From positions 930,001 to 994,000 of the forward strand of contig NZ_CP089978.1 in assembly GCF_030674635.1 (NCBI RefSeq): 64,000 bases of DNA. Direction: 5' to 3'. The stretch is from Moraxella sp. ZY210820. GTDB taxonomy: Bacteria; Pseudomonadota; Gammaproteobacteria; Pseudomonadales; Moraxellaceae. Positions 42,210 through 49,708 of this stretch are shown one piece after another (the stretch's first letter is position 1; each line of letters starts with the position of its first letter). Position numbers and translations under genes: made by a program. Below the pieces are notes generated by a model, which saw only the letters and a list, made by a program, of their open reading frames with translations, was not told the DNA's origin and ran no database searches.

Positions 42210-42539
42210 TTACTCCTGTGGATTTTGTGGTGTTGGTTGCCAATGGCTAATACCCAACGCTTGCATATAATCTTTGTCATTTAGTGTATGCTCAAGCATA
42301 AACGGTTCAACTGTTTGCTTACCACTTTTTGGATAATAGCATAAATAACGACCCTTAACTTTTGGTAAGTCATCATCAATACTAATCCAACCGCCATTCT
42401 TTTTACTTTCATAAAATGCAATGGCTTTATTGATTGTGTCATAAACGTACGGATTTAAATCCATCTCGCCATTTGTTTGCTCTTTTAATTTAAAGCCATT
42501 TGCCAATGCAAAGTCTTTGATTGTTTCTTTACTTAGCAT
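42210..42539 (-). CDS. DUF551-domain phage protein
   Basis: 109 residues. The C-terminal half has the DUF551 pattern: GGWISIDDDLPKVKGRYLCYYP, then ISHWQPTPQNP. Such small proteins are common in phage early operons, with no assigned activity. The start overlaps the preceding gene by 11 bases, and the stop is three bases before the PrtN-like gene. Confidence 0.7.
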   Translation of the reverse strand: MLSKETIKDFALANGFKLKEQTNGEMDLNPYVYDTINKAIAFYESKKNGGWISIDDDLPKVKGRYLCYYPKSGKQTVEPFMLEHTLNDKDYMQALGISHWQPTPQNPQE

Positions 42540-42777
42540 TTTCGTCCTCCAAAACTAATTCTTTTAATTCAATAACCGCCACAGGAACAGCATACCTAAA
42601 AAATTGACCGTCAGCAGTTTTAAAGCCAAATCTCGTTGTGTGGTCTATGACAACAAAATAATCGCCCATAATGCTAGAAAATGCACTTTCACAATCATTT
42701 CTACACATACAGACAACTGCTTGTTTATGGTTTGTACGTTTTTTTAACAGTTCTAAGGTTAATTGGGATTTACTCAT
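42529..42777 (-). CDS. Hypothetical phage protein, 82 aa
   Basis: The ATG at 42777 has GGAGAG five bases upstream. A longer frame from 42957 would overlap the neighbour by almost 190 bases and is rejected. The product begins MSKSQLTLELLKKRTNHKQA and contains a VCMCRNDC cysteine cluster. No family recognised. It overlaps both neighbours by 8-11 bases, as expected of a tightly coupled phage operon. Confidence 0.65.
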   Translation of the reverse strand: MSKSQLTLELLKKRTNHKQAVVCMCRNDCESAFSSIMGDYFVVIDHTTRFGFKTADGQFFRYAVPVAVIELKELVLEDENAK

Positions 42778-43282
42778 TTTCACTCTCCAATACCACTTCA
42801 CCATCAGCAAAACCAATAATAAATTTACCGTCTTGCGTAATTGGCTCTGCTTTTTCCCATATCCCATTGAAACCCATAAAATTACCAAGAACGTTAAAGC
42901 CGTGAATAACATCTGTAGTGCTTTTTTCAAGATTTTCATTCCGTACGTCATTTTCAACCTTACAGATAATGTATTTTATACCACTATCAAACATTGCTTT
43001 AATAACGCCTTTTGGGTCATTGCAAACTGTAGGTTTTTCAAAATCTACATCAGGATATAATTTTGAAAGCAACTCGTACCACTCTTGAGTAGCAGGAAAT
43101 ACATCATTAACCATGCCTTGTGCAGACCAAATTTTGCCATCGATTGTAATATCGATAAGTTTATTGTTGTTTTCAATAGCAACTAAATTGGGGCTGTTTT
43201 CACTAGCTACAACTTTTAAAATGTTAGTTGTAAGGCATGGACAATAAACCTTATCGCCAATTTTAAATTTTGTTTCACTCAT
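42770..43282 (-). CDS. Hypothetical phage protein, 170 aa
   Basis: A soluble protein whose N-terminal KFKIGDKVYCP and following strands suggest a small barrel-like beta domain. There is no signal peptide and no catalytic motif I recognise. It has GGAG upstream and is part of the leftward early operon after recT. Function unknown. Confidence 0.7.
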   Translation of the reverse strand: MSETKFKIGDKVYCPCLTTNILKVVASENSPNLVAIENNNKLIDITIDGKIWSAQGMVNDVFPATQEWYELLSKLYPDVDFEKPTVCNDPKGVIKAMFDSGIKYIICKVENDVRNENLEKSTTDVIHGFNVLGNFMGFNGIWEKAEPITQDGKFIIGFADGEVVLESENE

Positions 43283-43338
43283 TTCAAATCTCCAATAAAA
43301 GCCATTTAACTTTTTATAAATGGCTTTTAAAATAAATG

Positions 43339-44322
43339 CTAATCCGTTAATTCTGCAACTTTACGCTCGTAAACATTGTTTACTTGTTCGATTTGCAACT
43401 CATTCATTTGTGCAGTGAATGGCTCAAATTCAGTTGCTAGAATATGGTTAAGCTCGGTTAATTCGCTTGCATTTTCTAAGCGTTCTAACAATTCGCCTAA
43501 GCTTACATTGTCAAATTTTGGCTGCGATAACTGCTCTACACGCTGACTATACGCCGTGCGTAAATCGGTTTTTTCAGGCTCGCCTAGATTGAGTTTTGCA
43601 ATTTCATCGCCAATGGCTTTTAACTGCTCTAAGTCGCTTGCCTGTTGGATTTTTTGATGATAGGGAGCGACATCGATTTTTGATGTTGGCTCTTGTACAT
43701 CGACTACATTTTTAGTATTTTTTAAGCGTGCTTTGAGTGCTTTTGCCCCTGTGTTGGCTTTGGCTGTTGTGTCAGTGTTTTCAGGCGTAACATCAATTTC
43801 TTTGTCTTGCTCTTCTTCAGCGATTGCCATACCTTTTAACACATCAGGGAAAATATCACGCAGGGCATAGGCTCTCGCTCGTAATTGCATCATACGTTTA
43901 GGATAGTTTGTCCATGGTCCTGATTTACCTGCTAAGCCTGCACGTTTCGCATCTTCCATCGTAAAAATACTGGTATGCGGTTCTTCGCCTTTACGCTGTA
44001 CGATACAAGTCGCTTGAGTATCATTTTGCTCTTCTTTAATGCTTGCGAGTAAGCCTGATTGACGTACTAGGGCAAGCATGGCATCGCCCCAAATGGCAGG
44101 GCGACCATTGATACAAGCGATATTTTGCAGGGCTTGTAATGGCTGCAAGCCGATTTCTGCACCCCATTGTAAAGCGACAAGGATATTACCTGGTTTACGT
44201 TGGTAGTCTTTTGGTACAATATCGCTATCAGCTAAGATATTAGCCACTTGCATAGCTTCTTGTAGCGATTGCGGTGTTAAAAAATTAACTGCTGTCTGTG
44301 GTTGGGTTTGTAATTGGTTCAT
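43339..44322 (-). CDS. recT: RecT-family single-strand annealing protein
   Basis: 327 residues. The N-terminal core (NILVALQWGAEIGLQPLQALQ, NIACINGRPAIWGDAMLALV, then WTNYPKRMMQLRARAYALRD) is characteristic of RecT. The region after about residue 185 is a divergent Ala/Lys/Glu-rich tail. RecT pairs complementary single strands made by the partner exonuclease, whose gene lies just upstream. GGAGA precedes the ATG. Confidence 0.9.
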   Translation of the reverse strand: MNQLQTQPQTAVNFLTPQSLQEAMQVANILADSDIVPKDYQRKPGNILVALQWGAEIGLQPLQALQNIACINGRPAIWGDAMLALVRQSGLLASIKEEQNDTQATCIVQRKGEEPHTSIFTMEDAKRAGLAGKSGPWTNYPKRMMQLRARAYALRDIFPDVLKGMAIAEEEQDKEIDVTPENTDTTAKANTGAKALKARLKNTKNVVDVQEPTSKIDVAPYHQKIQQASDLEQLKAIGDEIAKLNLGEPEKTDLRTAYSQRVEQLSQPKFDNVSLGELLERLENASELTELNHILATEFEPFTAQMNELQIEQVNNVYERKVAELTD

Positions 44323-44344
44323 GGTAGTTTCTCCAAAAATTAAA

Positions 44345-45283
44345 TTAACGTAATACTCGTGTTCCGCTTGTTGTAGCGTATTGTTGCCATAATTCAGGGT
44401 TTTCAGCTTTCAATCGCTTGCTATCAATCGTGGTGCGTTCTTGATATTTGTAGGTCATGAGCTTTTTGTCATCATCGCCTACAATCATTTCACAATCGCC
44501 AAACGCTGTGCAGATTTCCAATTTTAAGCCGTCTAACTCTTCTTCAGCTTGTTTGATGGTTGCTTTTAAGTCTTTAAACTCATTGATTTTTTCAAGCAAA
44601 TTGCTGTCTGCTGTGAGTGTTTTTCCATCTTCATGCTTTTGCCATTTGTGGGCAATGTCGTCAAATGTGGTTAGGGCGGGTGGCACATCAGCTAATACAT
44701 GGTCGAACCAAAATTTACGACATTCTTCAAAAAGCATATCGAATAATTCTTGGTCAAATGTAATGCGGTATGTACGGAAATCTTGACCGCCAATTAACAC
44801 GGCTAAATGACAAATTTCTGCCCCTGTAATGCCCATATACCATTGACATTGGGTCATGTAATAATCAGGGATTTCATCGTCATTTTCGCCCCAAAGTTTA
44901 GCCAAATAAGCGTTTGCGGTTTTACACTCTAAAATTTGGTCTGTTGTCAATTTGCCATCTTTTAAGCGTACATTTCCGCTGATTTCACGGTTAATCACTG
45001 CACGGTCAATGTTGGCACGCACCCAATCATGTTCAGGGTGGATAAGTTGCTGATTGACTTTTTGCACTTTTAAGCCTGTGCGTTTTTGAAATTCTTTGGC
45101 TACTACATCTTCTAAGGTTGTTCCCCAATACGCTGGCTCACTCTGCACATCTGATGTTTCACGTCCTGTCTTTTCAAGCCATAATTGATATGGGCTTTGG
45201 TATTTGTTTAAGCCTAAGACGGTGGCTACGTCTGATCCGCCAATACCTAAACGGCGGTTTTCGTGAAATTGTTGCTCATTCAT
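44345..45283 (-). CDS. YqaJ/lambda-type phage exonuclease
   Basis: 312 residues of the YqaJ viral recombinase family. The opening RRLGIGGSDVATVLGLNKYQSP, the middle EPAYWGTTLEDVVAKEF, the acidic LECKTANAYLAKLWG and the CQWYMGITG segment give the PD-(D/E)xK nuclease core. It degrades one strand from double-strand ends and hands the product to RecT. Together they form a Red-like recombination module in the left arm. Confidence 0.9.
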   Translation of the reverse strand: MNEQQFHENRRLGIGGSDVATVLGLNKYQSPYQLWLEKTGRETSDVQSEPAYWGTTLEDVVAKEFQKRTGLKVQKVNQQLIHPEHDWVRANIDRAVINREISGNVRLKDGKLTTDQILECKTANAYLAKLWGENDDEIPDYYMTQCQWYMGITGAEICHLAVLIGGQDFRTYRITFDQELFDMLFEECRKFWFDHVLADVPPALTTFDDIAHKWQKHEDGKTLTADSNLLEKINEFKDLKATIKQAEEELDGLKLEICTAFGDCEMIVGDDDKKLMTYKYQERTTIDSKRLKAENPELWQQYATTSGTRVLR

Positions 45284-45297
45284 GATATTTACTCCAC

Positions 45298-45468
45298 TTA
45301 ATTAACTTGTTGAAAACTTGGTAATTTATAAACAGGAATACACAACATCGGGCTTACTTCTGCTTCGCATTCCCCTTTTTTAAAGCTACCGCCCAATGAC
45401 AGGGCAACTGCACAAATAAAAAACAATGCAAGCAATAAATCTTGTGCAATGGTGATGTAATGTTTCAT
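45298..45468 (-). CDS. Small membrane protein, 56 aa
   Basis: From the ATG at 45468 (AGGAG six bases upstream) the product is MKHYITIAQDLLLALFF and onward, with one hydrophobic helix at about residues 5-26. The C-terminal part has a few cysteines. It could be a small inner-membrane phage protein, possibly for superinfection exclusion. That is a guess from position and topology only. Confidence 0.6.
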   Translation of the reverse strand: MKHYITIAQDLLLALFFICAVALSLGGSFKKGECEAEVSPMLCIPVYKLPSFQQVN

Positions 45469-45491
45469 GGTTATCTCCTGTTCATGGTTTG

Positions 45492-45538
45492 GTTTACCCA
45501 CATTTGCTAGCTCATCGAACTAGCAAAAATTGGTAAAC
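45492..45538. repeat. Nested inverted repeat between two early genes
   Basis: Outer arms GTTTACC (45492-45498) and GGTAAAC (45532-45538) enclose an inner perfect 8-bp hairpin (TTTGCTAG at 45503-45510 with CTAGCAAA at 45520-45527). It may be a transcript-processing or attenuation structure in the leftward operon. Confidence 0.5.
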
Positions 45539-45547
45539 TGGTTTGAT

Positions 45548-45781
45548 TTATTCTGCGTACATCGCTTCTAAAATCTTGTCTAATCGTTTTGCTTCTAACT
45601 CGAACCAAGCATTAAATTTTTTTAACTCTTCTTCGTTGTCTAGTAATAAATAAACTTGTTCATGGCGATAGCGGTGTAATTCATCTTTTGCTTTTGAAAC
45701 CATTGCTTCTACTTTTGCTAGGAAGTCGATTTCTGCATTTGGGCCATAAAATTTTAAGTCGTTTAAATTTGGGCTTAACAT
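45548..45781 (-). CDS. Hypothetical phage protein, 77 aa
   Basis: First gene of the leftward early operon. Soluble, helical, rich in Lys/Glu with coiled-coil tendency (KVEAMVSKAKDELHRYRHEQ). No family recognised. Its promoter region carries two cI-type operators (45818-45856), so it would be the first gene to be silenced in the lysogen. Confidence 0.65.
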   Translation of the reverse strand: MLSPNLNDLKFYGPNAEIDFLAKVEAMVSKAKDELHRYRHEQVYLLLDNEEELKKFNAWFELEAKRLDKILEAMYAE

Positions 45782-45815
45782 TGTTGATTACCTATGTTCG
45801 TTGTTGATGTAGATA

Positions 45816-45844
45816 TTATTACATAAGTAATATATTATTATCAA
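45816..45844 (-). promoter_or_regulatory. Leftward early promoter (PL-like)
   Basis: On the minus strand TTGATA (plus 45839-45844) and TAATAA (plus 45816-45821) are 17 bases apart. Operators overlap both boxes. Confidence 0.62.
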
Positions 45845-45856
45845 TACTAAAGTAAT
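45818..45856. promoter_or_regulatory. Two cI/cro-type operators at the left promoter
   Basis: ATTACATAAGTAAT at 45818-45831 and AATACTAAAGTAAT at 45843-45856 both fit AWTAC-N4-GTAWT. They are 25 bp apart, start to start. The same pattern occurs twice at the cI/cro intergenic region. Confidence 0.68.
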
Positions 45857-45904
45857 ATTTTATTAGTTAATTGTTTATTATTTAATCATAATAATTAAGA
45901 GATA

Positions 45905-45932
45905 ACAAAAAACCCTGCTTAATGCAGGGTTT
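45905..45932 (-). terminator. Intrinsic terminator of the leftward signal-peptide gene
   Basis: A perfect 9-bp stem AAACCCTGC (45910-45918) with GCAGGGTTT (45924-45932), loop of five. On the minus strand it is followed by TTTTTTGTTAT. It lies 16 bases past the stop at 45949. Confidence 0.88.
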
Positions 45933-45948
45933 GGTTTGAAAATAATTG

Positions 45949-46560
45949 CTAGTTTAAGTCTATTTTTTGATATTGTGGTAGTTCTGGTAATGTATTTTGT
46001 TGCTTATTTGCTGGGTGGTCGATATGCGGTAATACTTGGCGTATCTCGTCATCAGTTAAAAATCGCTGTGTTGGTTGTTGCGGTTGTTTATATTGCAACT
46101 CTTTTTGAGCGGTTTTTTCTCGTATTGCTTGAGCTTCTGCATTATTTTGTCGTATGGTACTTTCTAAGCGTGCAATTTCTGCTTTTCGCTGTAACAACTC
46201 TAATTCTTGCAATTCTTTTTGACGAATTTTTTCATCAATTTTTGGCGTTAGCCATGGCGATACTTTGAGTTTTAGACTTAATTCACGCATTTTGTATAAA
46301 TCGCCATCAGTTTGGCGAAATAATTTAACATATTCTCTTTCAATGCTATTTTTTAATTGCATATCTGCTATTCTTTGTCCATCTTCATAAATTTTAGCAG
46401 CATCAACAGTACGTATATTTTTATATATACTGGTATCTAGCATAGGACGTTGTTGTATAACGTAAATATTTGCATTATATGGATTGTAGTAGTTTTGAGC
46501 CTGTACAATAACAGGTGTTACAGCTAGTGTAAGGGTTAAAGCTAATTGTTTGATATTCAT
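45949..46560 (-). CDS. Exported hypothetical phage protein, 203 aa
   Basis: A signal peptide is clear: MNIKQLALTLTLAVTPVIVQAQ, likely cut after AQA. The mature part begins with Asn/Tyr-rich sequence and continues as a long helical region (about residues 65-160) with coiled-coil character. Pro/Gln-rich sequence then lies near the C-terminus. It is expressed in the direction of cI and has its own terminator, so it may be made in the lysogen and could alter the host envelope. Function unknown. Confidence 0.72.
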   Translation of the reverse strand: MNIKQLALTLTLAVTPVIVQAQNYYNPYNANIYVIQQRPMLDTSIYKNIRTVDAAKIYEDGQRIADMQLKNSIEREYVKLFRQTDGDLYKMRELSLKLKVSPWLTPKIDEKIRQKELQELELLQRKAEIARLESTIRQNNAEAQAIREKTAQKELQYKQPQQPTQRFLTDDEIRQVLPHIDHPANKQQNTLPELPQYQKIDLN

Positions 46561-46569
46561 AAAAAATTC

Positions 46570-47310
46570 CTATCGTCTTACTCGTCTAATTTCAGATTTC
46601 CACCAGAACTGACCTAAAATACGAATATTTTCATTTTCAATGTCGTTTGCGGTGTAGATTTCATCAGGATAGCGTAATTTATCATCATTACGAGAAACCG
46701 CCTTAAAACCATCTTTGAGCTTAAATAGATATTTCACTTTTAACTCGCCATTGACTACAAAAGCGTAAATTTCACCATCAAAAATACGTGTTGCTGATGT
46801 GTCTATAGCAATCACTTGTCCATCGACAATTTCAGGGAACATACTATCGCCTTGTACATTGATGATACGGGCATAGTCTGGATTAACATTGCATTCAATA
46901 ATGGTTTCTTCTCTAAACCATAGTGTAATTTCTTCGTAATAGTCTTCATTTGGGTAGCCATTGCCCAAACTACCGACAATGTTTGTAAGATAACGAATAG
47001 GTATCATACCTTCTGGCAAATTATCGCCATCATTCCAAACAGCGATTTTTTTATTGGATAAACTTGCTTCTGACTGGTAAGGGTTAAGTGTTTTATCTAT
47101 GGTGGATAAATCTGTTTTACCTGTTTGTAGCCAATACACATCAACACCTAATGCTAATGCGATTTGTGGTAATTCTTTCGATGTTTCATTACGCCCACTT
47201 TCTAGCTGTGAAATTGCCCCTTGTGAAACATTAGCCAATTTAGCTAGTTCAGCTTGAGATATGTTTTTCTGTCTTCTTACAGAACGGATACGATCGCCAA
47301 GACTATTCAT
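46570..47310 (-). CDS. cI: CI-like phage repressor with S24 peptidase domain
   Basis: 246 residues. An XRE-type helix-turn-helix at about 17-38 (ISQAELAKLANVSQGAISQLESGR) is followed by a linker and a LexA/CI-type S24 domain, with Ser156 in VQGDSMFPE and Lys193 in LKVKYLF as the expected Ser/Lys dyad. An Ala-Gly or Cys-Gly cleavage site was not evident in the linker. It represses lytic genes in the lysogen and would be cleaved on SOS induction if the site exists. AGGAG precedes the ATG. Divergent from cro across a 142-bp switch region. Confidence 0.9.
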   Translation of the reverse strand: MNSLGDRIRSVRRQKNISQAELAKLANVSQGAISQLESGRNETSKELPQIALALGVDVYWLQTGKTDLSTIDKTLNPYQSEASLSNKKIAVWNDGDNLPEGMIPIRYLTNIVGSLGNGYPNEDYYEEITLWFREETIIECNVNPDYARIINVQGDSMFPEIVDGQVIAIDTSATRIFDGEIYAFVVNGELKVKYLFKLKDGFKAVSRNDDKLRYPDEIYTANDIENENIRILGQFWWKSEIRRVRR

Positions 47311-47334
47311 AAGGCATACTCCTAAATAAGGATA

Positions 47335-47363
47335 ATTATAATGGTAATAATACCATAGTAATA
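47335..47363 (-). promoter_or_regulatory. Possible cI promoter (PRM-like)
   Basis: TATAAT on the minus strand (plus 47335-47340) with a weak TATTAC box 17 bases upstream (plus 47358-47363). An operator (47349-47362) overlaps the spacer and -35. Confidence 0.5.
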
Positions 47364-47395
47364 ATTATAGCAAAAAAAAATATTACTTAGGTATT
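47349..47395. promoter_or_regulatory. Two cI/cro operators in the switch region
   Basis: AATACCATAGTAAT at 47349-47362 and ATTACTTAGGTATT at 47382-47395 fit AWTAC-N4-GTAWT. They are 33 bp apart, start to start. The second overlaps the first bases of the cro -35 box; the first covers the cI promoter. Confidence 0.68.
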
Positions 47396-47422
47396 GTAAA
47401 ATATTTACTTAACTAATAAAAT
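47394..47422 (+). promoter_or_regulatory. cro promoter (PR-like)
   Basis: TTGTAA at 47394-47399 and TAAAAT at 47417-47422 are 17 bases apart, giving a transcript start about 25 bases before the cro ATG. Confidence 0.62.
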
Positions 47423-47452
47423 ATTACAAATTTAATTAATAGACTATTTTTT

Positions 47453-47653
47453 ATGAAAGATTGGAAATTAATCGTATCTGACATTTTACTCGTAAAAACT
47501 CAAGATGAATTAGCAGAGCAATTAGGTGTAACACAAGGTTACATTTCTCATTTGCTTGTTGGTCGTAGGAAAAATCCGAGTTATAGCTTGGGGATAAAAT
47601 TAACCGAATTACACCAACAAACCCAAAAACAACAAACCCCTAGCGGACACTAG
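47453..47653 (+). CDS. cro: Cro-like HTH repressor
   Basis: 66 residues, divergent from cI, with a helix-turn-helix (TQDELAEQLGVTQGYISHLLVGRR). The size and place match Cro-type proteins that repress cI and start lytic growth. It would bind the same AWTAC-N4-GTAWT operators. The gene is followed closely by the Rha-like gene. Confidence 0.82.
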   Translation: MKDWKLIVSDILLVKTQDELAEQLGVTQGYISHLLVGRRKNPSYSLGIKLTELHQQTQKQQTPSGH

Positions 47654-47672
47654 GGGGTGGAGTATTTATATC

Positions 47673-48371
47673 ATGAATAGTCCTATTATAGCACAATCAA
47701 CGCAAAAAGCAATGTCTAGCCGTGAAATTGCTGAACTGTGCGAAAAGCAACATTATCACGTCAAACGAGATATTGAAAATATGCTTGCACAGTTGAAATT
47801 AGATGTATCCAAATTTGGTGCTATCTATTTTGACAATATGAATCGTCAGCAAATCGAATATTTACTAGACAAAGATTTAACCTTGACATTAGTCGCAGGT
47901 TATAACGCTACTTTGCGTTATCGCATTATTCAACGCTGGCAACAGTTAGAGCAACAACAGTCATTTAATCCTGCCAATTTATCTCGTATGCAGATTTTAC
48001 AGCTTGCCATGCAAGCAGAGCAGGAAAATCAAGCGTTGAAAGAAAAAATCGCCGTGATTGAACCACAAGCGAACGCCCTACAACGCATTACACAAGTAGG
48101 CGAAGATTTAGGCTTGCGTGAAAGTGCCAAAGTGCTAAAAATCAGTCAATCGCAACTAATTAACTTTTTACTACATCAAAAGTGGATTTATCGAGATGGC
48201 AAAGATAAGCTACAGGCGTATCAAGACAAAATCAATCAAGGTTATTTAATCCATCATTACAGTAGCCCACAGCAAACCGCACACGGCGAGCGTGTATTTT
48301 CGCAGGTCAAAATCACAGCGAAAGGCATTGGTAAACTGTCTATGATGTTAAATCAAGAGATAAGCCTATGA
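47673..48371 (+). CDS. Rha/KilAC-domain phage antirepressor
   Basis: 232 residues. The N-terminal half has the Rha-type pattern (MSSREIAELCEKQHYHVKRDIENM, later DLTLTLVAGYNATLRYRIIQRW). The C-terminal half is a KilAC domain (SAKVLKISQSQLINFLLHQKWIYRD and VKITAKGIGKL). Such proteins counter repressors or regulate lytic genes. GGAG lies ten bases before the ATG. The stop overlaps the start of the next gene. Confidence 0.88.
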   Translation: MNSPIIAQSTQKAMSSREIAELCEKQHYHVKRDIENMLAQLKLDVSKFGAIYFDNMNRQQIEYLLDKDLTLTLVAGYNATLRYRIIQRWQQLEQQQSFNPANLSRMQILQLAMQAEQENQALKEKIAVIEPQANALQRITQVGEDLGLRESAKVLKISQSQLINFLLHQKWIYRDGKDKLQAYQDKINQGYLIHHYSSPQQTAHGERVFSQVKITAKGIGKLSMMLNQEISL

Positions 48372-49708
48372 ATTATTACCGTTTTCATATTGGCGATTAT
48401 TACGCACATACTGCTCATCTCAACATTGTTGAAGATTGCATCTATCGCCGTTTGATTGATGTGTATTATCTATCTGAGAAGGCTTTAACATCGGATTTAG
48501 ATGTGTTGGCACGGCGTTTACGCTTAACGACTGATGGCGAAATTCAGGCGTTAAAAGCTGTATTGGGCGAGTTTTTCAACTTGCAAAAGGGCAAATATCA
48601 TCACAAGCGTATTCGTTTAGAGATAAAAAACTTTAAAAATGGCACGTTTGATTGGCGTAACGACAGTAACGTTACAGGCGAAAATAGTAACGCTTTAGAT
48701 GATGAAAGTAACGGCAATAGTAACGCTGATAGTAACGGAAAGCGTAACGTTACGAGTAACGCAAATAGTAACGCACAACGACAAGCAAAGTTACGCCTAA
48801 AACGCAAAATGATTGATGATTTAAAAGCGTTAAATTTAGATAATTTTGATGAAAATCAATCATTTGATGATATTTTAAAGTTACATCAACAACATTTTAG
48901 TAACGCTTTAGATGATGAAAGTAACGGCAATAGTAACGCTGATAGTAACGGAAAGCGTAACGTTACGAGTAACGCAAATAGTAACGCACAACGACAAGCA
49001 AAGTTACGCCTAAAACGCAAAATGATTGATGATTTAAAAGCGTTAAATTTAGATAATTTTGATGAAAATCAATCATTTGATGATATTTTAAAGTTACATC
49101 AACAACATTTTAGTAACGCTTTAGATGATGAAAGTAACGGCAATAGTAACGCTGATAGTAACGACAGTAACGAAATGCGTAACAGCGATAATAACGTGAA
49201 AAATGGGGCTAGAACCAATAACCATAAACCAGTAACCAATAAAGATAATATAAATAAAAATATATTGTCCGCCCAAGCTCAGGAAATTTTTGAGTTCTGG
49301 AAATCGGTTTTTGGCAAAAATGCGAGTACGCAATTTTCTGACAAACGAAAAGCAAAAGTGATTGCACGTTTGAAAGATGGTTACAGCATTGATGAAATCA
49401 AAAAAGCGATTCACAACGTATCTCAAAATGAGTTTAACGTTGTAAACGAATATATCGATTTAGAGTTGATTTGTCGTGATGTTGAACATCTTGAACGCTA
49501 CAGAGATTTAACACCACGCAAACAAGCTGAAATGAATTTTACAGGAGCAAATCATGAAACACGCAAGTCAAATTCAAATCACGAAAGCCCTAGCGAATAC
49601 CAACAGCGATTGCATGATGAATTACGAGCATACGGCTATGACATCGGAGCAACAAACCACACAACCAACTCAAGCGTTATTGATGGCGATTACCGAGATA
49701 TTTGCTGA
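48368..49708 (+). CDS. DUF1376 (YdaU-like) phage replication protein, O-like
   Basis: 446 residues. The first 95 residues are a DUF1376 domain (MNYYRFHIGDYYAHTAHLNIVEDCIYRRLID). The middle (about 105-265) is low-complexity sequence made of SNxx tetrapeptides within two 71-residue tandem repeats and a partial third. A C-terminal conserved region follows (from about 310: ILSAQAQEIFEFWKSVFGK, then KAKVIARLKDGYSIDEIKKAI). Position and order before a P-like gene indicate the initiator role of lambda O, whose gene contains the origin. Repeated AGTAACG motifs here may be that origin. The stop of the Rha-like gene overlaps the start. Confidence 0.82.
   Translation: MNYYRFHIGDYYAHTAHLNIVEDCIYRRLIDVYYLSEKALTSDLDVLARRLRLTTDGEIQALKAVLGEFFNLQKGKYHHKRIRLEIKNFKNGTFDWRNDSNVTGENSNALDDESNGNSNADSNGKRNVTSNANSNAQRQAKLRLKRKMIDDLKALNLDNFDENQSFDDILKLHQQHFSNALDDESNGNSNADSNGKRNVTSNANSNAQRQAKLRLKRKMIDDLKALNLDNFDENQSFDDILKLHQQHFSNALDDESNGNSNADSNDSNEMRNSDNNVKNGARTNNHKPVTNKDNINKNILSAQAQEIFEFWKSVFGKNASTQFSDKRKAKVIARLKDGYSIDEIKKAIHNVSQNEFNVVNEYIDLELICRDVEHLERYRDLTPRKQAEMNFTGANHETRKSNSNHESPSEYQQRLHDELRAYGYDIGATNHTTNSSVIDGDYRDIC
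48656..49172. repeat. About 21 copies of [A/C]GTAACG, iteron-like; candidate phage origin
   Basis: Starts include 48656, 48665, 48686, 48707, 48719, 48731, 48743, 48755 and 48767. The same spacing recurs from 48899 and from 49112. Six in a row keep an exact 12-bp period. The Asn codon is always AAC and the next base always G, although AAT is the commoner Asn codon in this genome, which points to selection on the DNA. Confidence 0.68.
48685..49163. repeat. 213-bp tandem repeat, two full and one partial copy
   Basis: Copies begin at 48685, 48898 and 49111. The two complete copies appear identical and the third stops after about 53 bp. 213 bp is 71 codons, so the frame is kept. Confidence 0.93.

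Noticed and set aside
42529-42957. 142-aa hydrophobic protein from 42957
   Set aside because: The first 60 codons overlap the upstream gene in another frame and give an artificial membrane-like stretch. The ATG at 42777 has the ribosome site.
45936-46268. Plus-strand hydrophobic frame of 110 codons
   Set aside because: Overlaps the exported-protein gene and the terminator. The hydrophobic pattern arises from the complement of Gln/Lys/Glu codons.
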